A stretch of DNA of 6,478 nt from Methanoregulaceae archaeon (GTDB lineage Archaea > Halobacteriota > Methanomicrobia > Methanomicrobiales > Methanospirillaceae). The notes under the pieces were generated by a model. That model was not told where the DNA came from. It saw only the letters and a program-made list of their open reading frames with translations, and made no database searches. The translations under genes were made by a program, and so were the position numbers. Location of the stretch: the NCBI GenBank assembly GCA_019695435.1, contig JACTVF010000139.1, positions 1 through 6,478 of the forward strand. Direction: 5' to 3'. Position 1 is the first letter of the stretch. Every line of letters begins with the position of its first letter. This document shows, piece by piece, positions 6,301-6,478 of this stretch.

Positions 6301-6478
6301 ATGGGAATGTCTTAACTGCGGCAAGTGGATCATTGACTTCAAGCGGAGCATTCGCAGTATTAACAATCGCCTGTACATGGTCTGGATTCCCGTCGTTTGT
6401 GACGAATGGATCACAGAAACTTTATATCAGCTACAGCCTTAACTCATCGATGTCAGGGGCGGCCAGTGCGCTTGCTAG
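3396..6478 (+). CDS. Central tail-tip protein ('megatron', lambda J / RcGTA g15-like), 3' end outside window
   Basis: The frame is open from GTG 3396 to the window end, giving 1027 full codons. This is probably the large tip protein that contacts the cell envelope and guides DNA out. Residues 1-100 have the usual opening: SITESVLGTTLPILIGTQRL, then YWEYYATIVAALAQGPC and an IWTDSG strand. Residues 119-301 hold two related beta modules. Residues about 330-380 resume the family pattern (FNGAQSQNPWSYSES, then LDLGQSAQMPPYNYEVVG). The Phage-tail_3-like core follows: DPMCGIDFP (from 392), then ISDIIKGWCDAGNTAGFFSG, LKLVPYG (456-462), LTWDDIL (483-489) and FDYLEPMDVLVLP. Near 700-725 it has VSMDGVNYSLAG and ILSAALPEV, followed by a probable inserted domain (about 734-812) and then ISYENCEL and YLRRGVDST (869-877). 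A fibronectin-like C-terminal region begins after 900 and continues beyond the window. There is no TIM-barrel glycosidase-like domain in the visible part. Bases 3661-3720 are only 21/60 GC. Confidence 0.85.
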   Translation, partial: MSIFGMGRQPGQARYDGAVHNLSITESVLGTTLPILIGTQRLHAKLLDYYGFNAQKQSAPSGKGIFGSKGDYWEYYATIVAALAQGPCVSLLNIWTDSGQLVNLSNTVTYTVPPGGGSITPKNQPFITEPVANFIIPILGAVYEVGYVVSTNDYGGVPKTLTGTQTVPLIQIPYVPLTQPGAGEFMFDSASGTYYFGPASAGLVVSITYAGLYSLYYFIQTQFDLIPSSAPFHITPDNQAYFYQDMGVTFIDTNTAGVPVNVTPTASGEYQVVPGTSGGWIGGYVFYPGDEIRPVAIKYSYTSQDSNITSSSVLNFTLFNGAQSQNPWSYSESANPSHAFGYTGICYVASENLDLGQSAQMPPYNYEVVGQAICPGQQDANPCDAISLILTDPMCGIDFPIGALDIAGTWANARAYWNANGFFISDILEASSGISDIIKGWCDAGNTAGFFSGGLLKLVPYGEVSAVGNGSTYTPPTNPVAVLTWDDILLPSGQKPGATLSDDFITIDEVAAADKYNYVQCNWNDRLNSYNNDLINQQNDAAIGLYGRRMESAQGWKFICLRNAAQWALACRLLRNLYIDKTFKFALPYTFDYLEPMDVLVLPTGISVRTTKVEEDEDQIQAIEAENFLYGASSASIYPTQSASRYQPTQAAADPGSTYPAFIQNTSQQVGGVLYRLTVMAAGVSKNWGGCQIWVSMDGVNYSLAGTINEICSIGILSAALPEVNDPDTTAASLTHGGTSGYSTANSIPTTTSGGGTGLRLNIAAAGGIVTAGSVDSASPGTGYAVGDKVYPTQSGSSGNCYFTITQIGSILSVDMSPSGAELIGTTQAAADQFGTLAAIVSPDGNNCEFISYENCELTAANRFNLSYLRRGVDSTTPTAFPKGSTFSYIGSAPQFQYQYTASKIGVPIFVKLPAFNLTGQAIQPLSQCKAYELFLNIQGSQPIGGKYSPSAWADSGSNPTVNPTAAYDGNVLTAASGSLTSSGAFAVLTIACTWSGFPSFVTNGSQKLYISYSLNSSMSGAASALA
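3750..4299 (+). repeat. Two diverged tandem beta modules inside the megatron
   Basis: Residues 119-211 begin ITPKNQPF and end GTYYFGPASAGLVVSITYAG. Residues 234-301 begin ITPDNQAYFY and end GYVFYPGDEIRPVAIKYSY. Both share an ITPxNQ opening, a GVP segment, a Gly/Glu turn and a closing 'Y.F.....G..V.I.Y.Y' strand. The similarity is at protein level only; the DNA is too diverged to align by eye. They look like an old internal duplication that extends the tip arm. Confidence 0.45.
5595..5831 (+). other. Probable inserted Gly-rich beta domain in the megatron
   Basis: Residues about 734-812 contain SGGGTGLRLNI (753-763), a Val/Gly strand and GTGYAVGDKVYP (781-792). This is the 'GxGY..GD' motif seen in repeat modules of many phage tail and fibre proteins. 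In family members as I remember them, the text before it (NDPDTTAASL) and after it (SVDMSPSG, then a run of Ala/Asp) are joined directly. The boundaries are estimates. Confidence 0.5.

Overview
The window is a stretch of a tailed-virus (siphovirus-type) late operon that encodes the distal end of the tail. All seven genes lie on the + strand. They run tail to head with gaps of 3 to 32 bases, or with overlaps, and I see no terminator or internal promoter between them. Both outer genes are cut by the window edges. The host cannot be named from this sequence. Base composition is moderate and patchy, GGA is a common Gly codon, and GTG starts are used. The tail families are those common in prophages and phages of soil and water Gram-negative bacteria (Proteobacteria, Acidobacteriota and similar); this is inference only.

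Layout: (1) 1-657, the C-terminal end of a tape-measure protein, with a hydrophobic Ala-rich segment and the typical Gly-rich 'VPG...GD.VP..A..GE.VL' tail. (2) 679-1425, a DUF2460-like distal tail protein. (3) 1429-2379, a DUF2163/BR0599-type tail hub with two cysteine pairs that fit an iron-sulfur site. (4) 2404-2715, a small basic protein of unknown function. (5) 2712-3188, an NlpC/P60 cell-wall peptidase. (6) 3181-3363, a 60-residue protein with a dense Cys/His cluster, found only after discarding a longer frame that shadows the peptidase gene. (7) 3396-6478 and beyond, at least 1027 residues of the large central tail-tip ('megatron', lambda J-like) protein, which starts at GTG and stays open to the window end.

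The order tape measure, distal tail protein, hub, peptidase, megatron is the order of genes g11 to g15 of the Rhodobacter capsulatus gene transfer agent and of many related siphophages. In that system the distal tail protein caps the tube, the hub closes it, the peptidase opens the peptidoglycan and the megatron forms the tip that contacts the envelope. The conserved genes are therefore well understood. The less explained parts are the two small inserted genes (4 and 6) and the extra beta-rich modules inside the megatron. I found no RNA gene, insertion sequence, CRISPR array, attachment site or defence gene, and no wholly new system.
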